DNA from: Mycolicibacter sp. MU0102
GTDB taxonomy: Bacteria; Actinomycetota; Actinomycetes; Mycobacteriales; Mycobacteriaceae
Assembly (NCBI RefSeq): GCF_963378105.1
Contig: NZ_OY726398.1
Coordinates: 682,001 to 746,000 of the forward strand
DNA: 64,000 nt
Direction: 5' to 3'
The notes beneath the pieces are model-generated. The model saw nothing but the letters and a program-made list of their open reading frames with translations. It was not told the origin of the DNA and did no database searches. Position 1 is the stretch's first letter; every line of letters begins with the position of its first letter. A program made the translations under genes and the position numbers. Shown here piece by piece: positions 62,691 to 64,000 of this stretch.

Positions 62691-62920
62691 TGGACGTTGC
62701 GCTGGCTTCCTCCTGCCCATCCCTTACCCGCACCCGAACACCGCAGTACAGCCTGAGTCACGTTTATTGATTCGTTTAAGGCCTGTTACCTCGTGGTTTG
62801 GCTGTGCGTGAGACCGGACAGATTGTTCGCCAGCCGAACCAACGGTCGAATATTCGCAGCGAACGGGATCCGGTGAGAGCCGGGATCCGCTGGCCGCATT
62901 AGGTGCTGGAAGGATGCATC

Positions 62921-64000
62921 TTGGCAGTCTCCCGCCAGAGCAAAAAGAACGCTTCAGGTACTACCACCCAGAATTCTCCCAATAGTTCTGTGCCCGGGGC
63001 CCCGAACCGGGTCTCCTTCGCCAAGCTGCGTGAACCCCTCGAGGTTCCGGGTCTGCTCGATGTGCAGACCGACTCGTTCCAGTGGCTGATCGGGGCGTCG
63101 GAGTGGCGCGAGAAGATGGCCGCGCAGACCGGTTCTGCGCCCAAGGGTGGCCTCGAAGAGGTTCTCGAAGAGCTGTCCCCGATTGAGGACTTCTCCGGCT
63201 CAATGTCGCTGTCGTTCTCTGACCCGCGGTTCGACGAGGTCAAGGCCCCCGTCGAGGAGTGCCGCGACAAGGACATGACGTACGCGGCCCCGTTGTTCGT
63301 CACCGCGGAGTTCATCAACAACAACACCGGCGAGATCAAGAGCCAGACGGTGTTCATGGGTGACTTCCCGATGATGACCGAGAAGGGCACCTTCATCATC
63401 AACGGCACCGAGCGTGTCGTTGTCTCCCAGCTGGTGCGTTCGCCCGGTGTGTACTTCGACGCCAACATCGACAAGTCGACCGAGAAGACGCTGCACTCGG
63501 TGAAGGTGATCCCGGGCCGCGGCGCCTGGCTGGAGTTCGACGTCGACAAGCGCGACCTGGTCGGCGTTCGTATCGACCGCAAGCGCCGTCAGCCGGTTAC
63601 CATCTTGCTCAAGGCGCTGGGCTGGACCTCCGAGCAGATCCGCGAGCGCTTCGGCTTCTCCGAGATCATGATGTCGACGCTGGAGAAGGACAGTGCCGCC
63701 AGCCCCGACGAGGCGCTGCTGGACATCTACCGCAAGCTGCGTCCGGGCGAGCCCCCCACCAAGGAGTCCGCGCAGACTCTGCTGGAGAACCTGTTCTTCA
63801 AGGAGAAGCGCTACGACCTGGCGCGCGTGGGTCGCTACAAGATCAACAAGAAGCTGGGCCTGACCGCCAACCCGGGCGAGTCGCAGCCGACCACGCTGAC
63901 CGAAGAGGACATCGTGGCCACCATCGAGTACCTGGTGCGTCTGCACCAGGCCGCTCAGGAGGGCGTGTCCGCCACCATGACGGTGCCGGGCGGCGTCGAG
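62921..64000 (+). CDS. rpoB: RNA polymerase beta subunit (3' truncated)
   Basis: The first 360 codons are present; the gene runs off the window. TTG start at 62921 with GGAAGGA just upstream, as in other mycobacteria; GTG 62903 is an alternative adding six residues. SVPGAPNRVSFAKLREPLEVPGLLDVQTDSF, SMSLSFSDPRFDEVKAP and ATIEYLVRLH are clear RpoB landmarks. It lies directly after mkl, without the intervening block found in M. tuberculosis. The rifampicin-resistance region is beyond the window. Confidence 0.96.
   Translation, partial: MAVSRQSKKNASGTTTQNSPNSSVPGAPNRVSFAKLREPLEVPGLLDVQTDSFQWLIGASEWREKMAAQTGSAPKGGLEEVLEELSPIEDFSGSMSLSFSDPRFDEVKAPVEECRDKDMTYAAPLFVTAEFINNNTGEIKSQTVFMGDFPMMTEKGTFIINGTERVVVSQLVRSPGVYFDANIDKSTEKTLHSVKVIPGRGAWLEFDVDKRDLVGVRIDRKRRQPVTILLKALGWTSEQIRERFGFSEIMMSTLEKDSAASPDEALLDIYRKLRPGEPPTKESAQTLLENLFFKEKRYDLARVGRYKINKKLGLTANPGESQPTTLTEEDIVATIEYLVRLHQAAQEGVSATMTVPGGVE

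Overview
The window comes from a high-GC actinobacterium of the family Mycobacteriaceae. The evidence is gene content and order. There are mycolic-acid genes (hadABC, an mmaA4-type methyltransferase), MmpS/MmpL transport proteins and an Mkl (MceG) ATPase. The right half follows the well-known M. tuberculosis Rv0634c-Rv0655/rpoB order: glyoxalase II-like, tRNA-Thr, tRNA-Met, rpmG, hadABC, tRNA-Trp, secE, nusG, rplK, rplA, mmaA, lipG, ABC1 kinase, alpha-mannosidase, ROK kinase, rplJ, rplL, TetR, carotenoid oxygenase, mkl, rpoB. It is not M. tuberculosis itself: fabD2 is missing between the mannosidase and the sugar kinase, two DinB genes are inserted, only two mycolate methyltransferases are present, and rpoB follows mkl directly.

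Layout. 1-7.1 kb is accessory: a 5'-truncated PLD/SF2 helicase with DUF3427, a convergent HNH endonuclease, an ABC-F ATPase and a DUF4143 ATPase. 7.3-8.9 kb holds a promoter with operator-like repeats, a 44-codon hydrophobic peptide, a SnoaL-like protein and an SDR. 8.9-14.5 kb has a zinc-knuckle SDR and an mmpS-mmpL-tetR operon. prfC (14.5-16.1 kb) is followed by a three-gene carbohydrate operon on the minus strand (GH130, alpha/alpha-toroid protein, GT4). 20-29.4 kb has a NYN-LOTUS protein and the recC-recB-recD operon. 29.5-38 kb has two independent DsbE/F-CcdA thiol-redox pairs around an alcohol dehydrogenase, phosphofructokinase and a RES/Xre toxin-antitoxin pair, then cyanase and a patatin. 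From 38.9 kb to the end is the conserved ribosomal/transcription/mycolate block, ending inside rpoB.

How genes work together. hadABC (FAS-II dehydratases) and the methyltransferases build and decorate meromycolates. SecE, NusG, L11, L1, L10, L7/L12, L33 and RpoB are the translation and transcription core. The DsbE/F-CcdA pairs supply reducing or oxidising equivalents outside the membrane. GH130, GT4, the GH38 mannosidase and the ROK kinase suggest mannoside turnover.

Non-coding structure worth noting: a two-copy dispersed inverted repeat (20.9 and 33.3 kb), a 53-bp tandem repeat (39.6 kb), a leaderless promoter with operator repeats ahead of the RES/Xre pair, an L10 leader attenuator, and strong terminators after rplA and rplL. 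All assignments were made by reading the sequence and from family knowledge; no database search was run.
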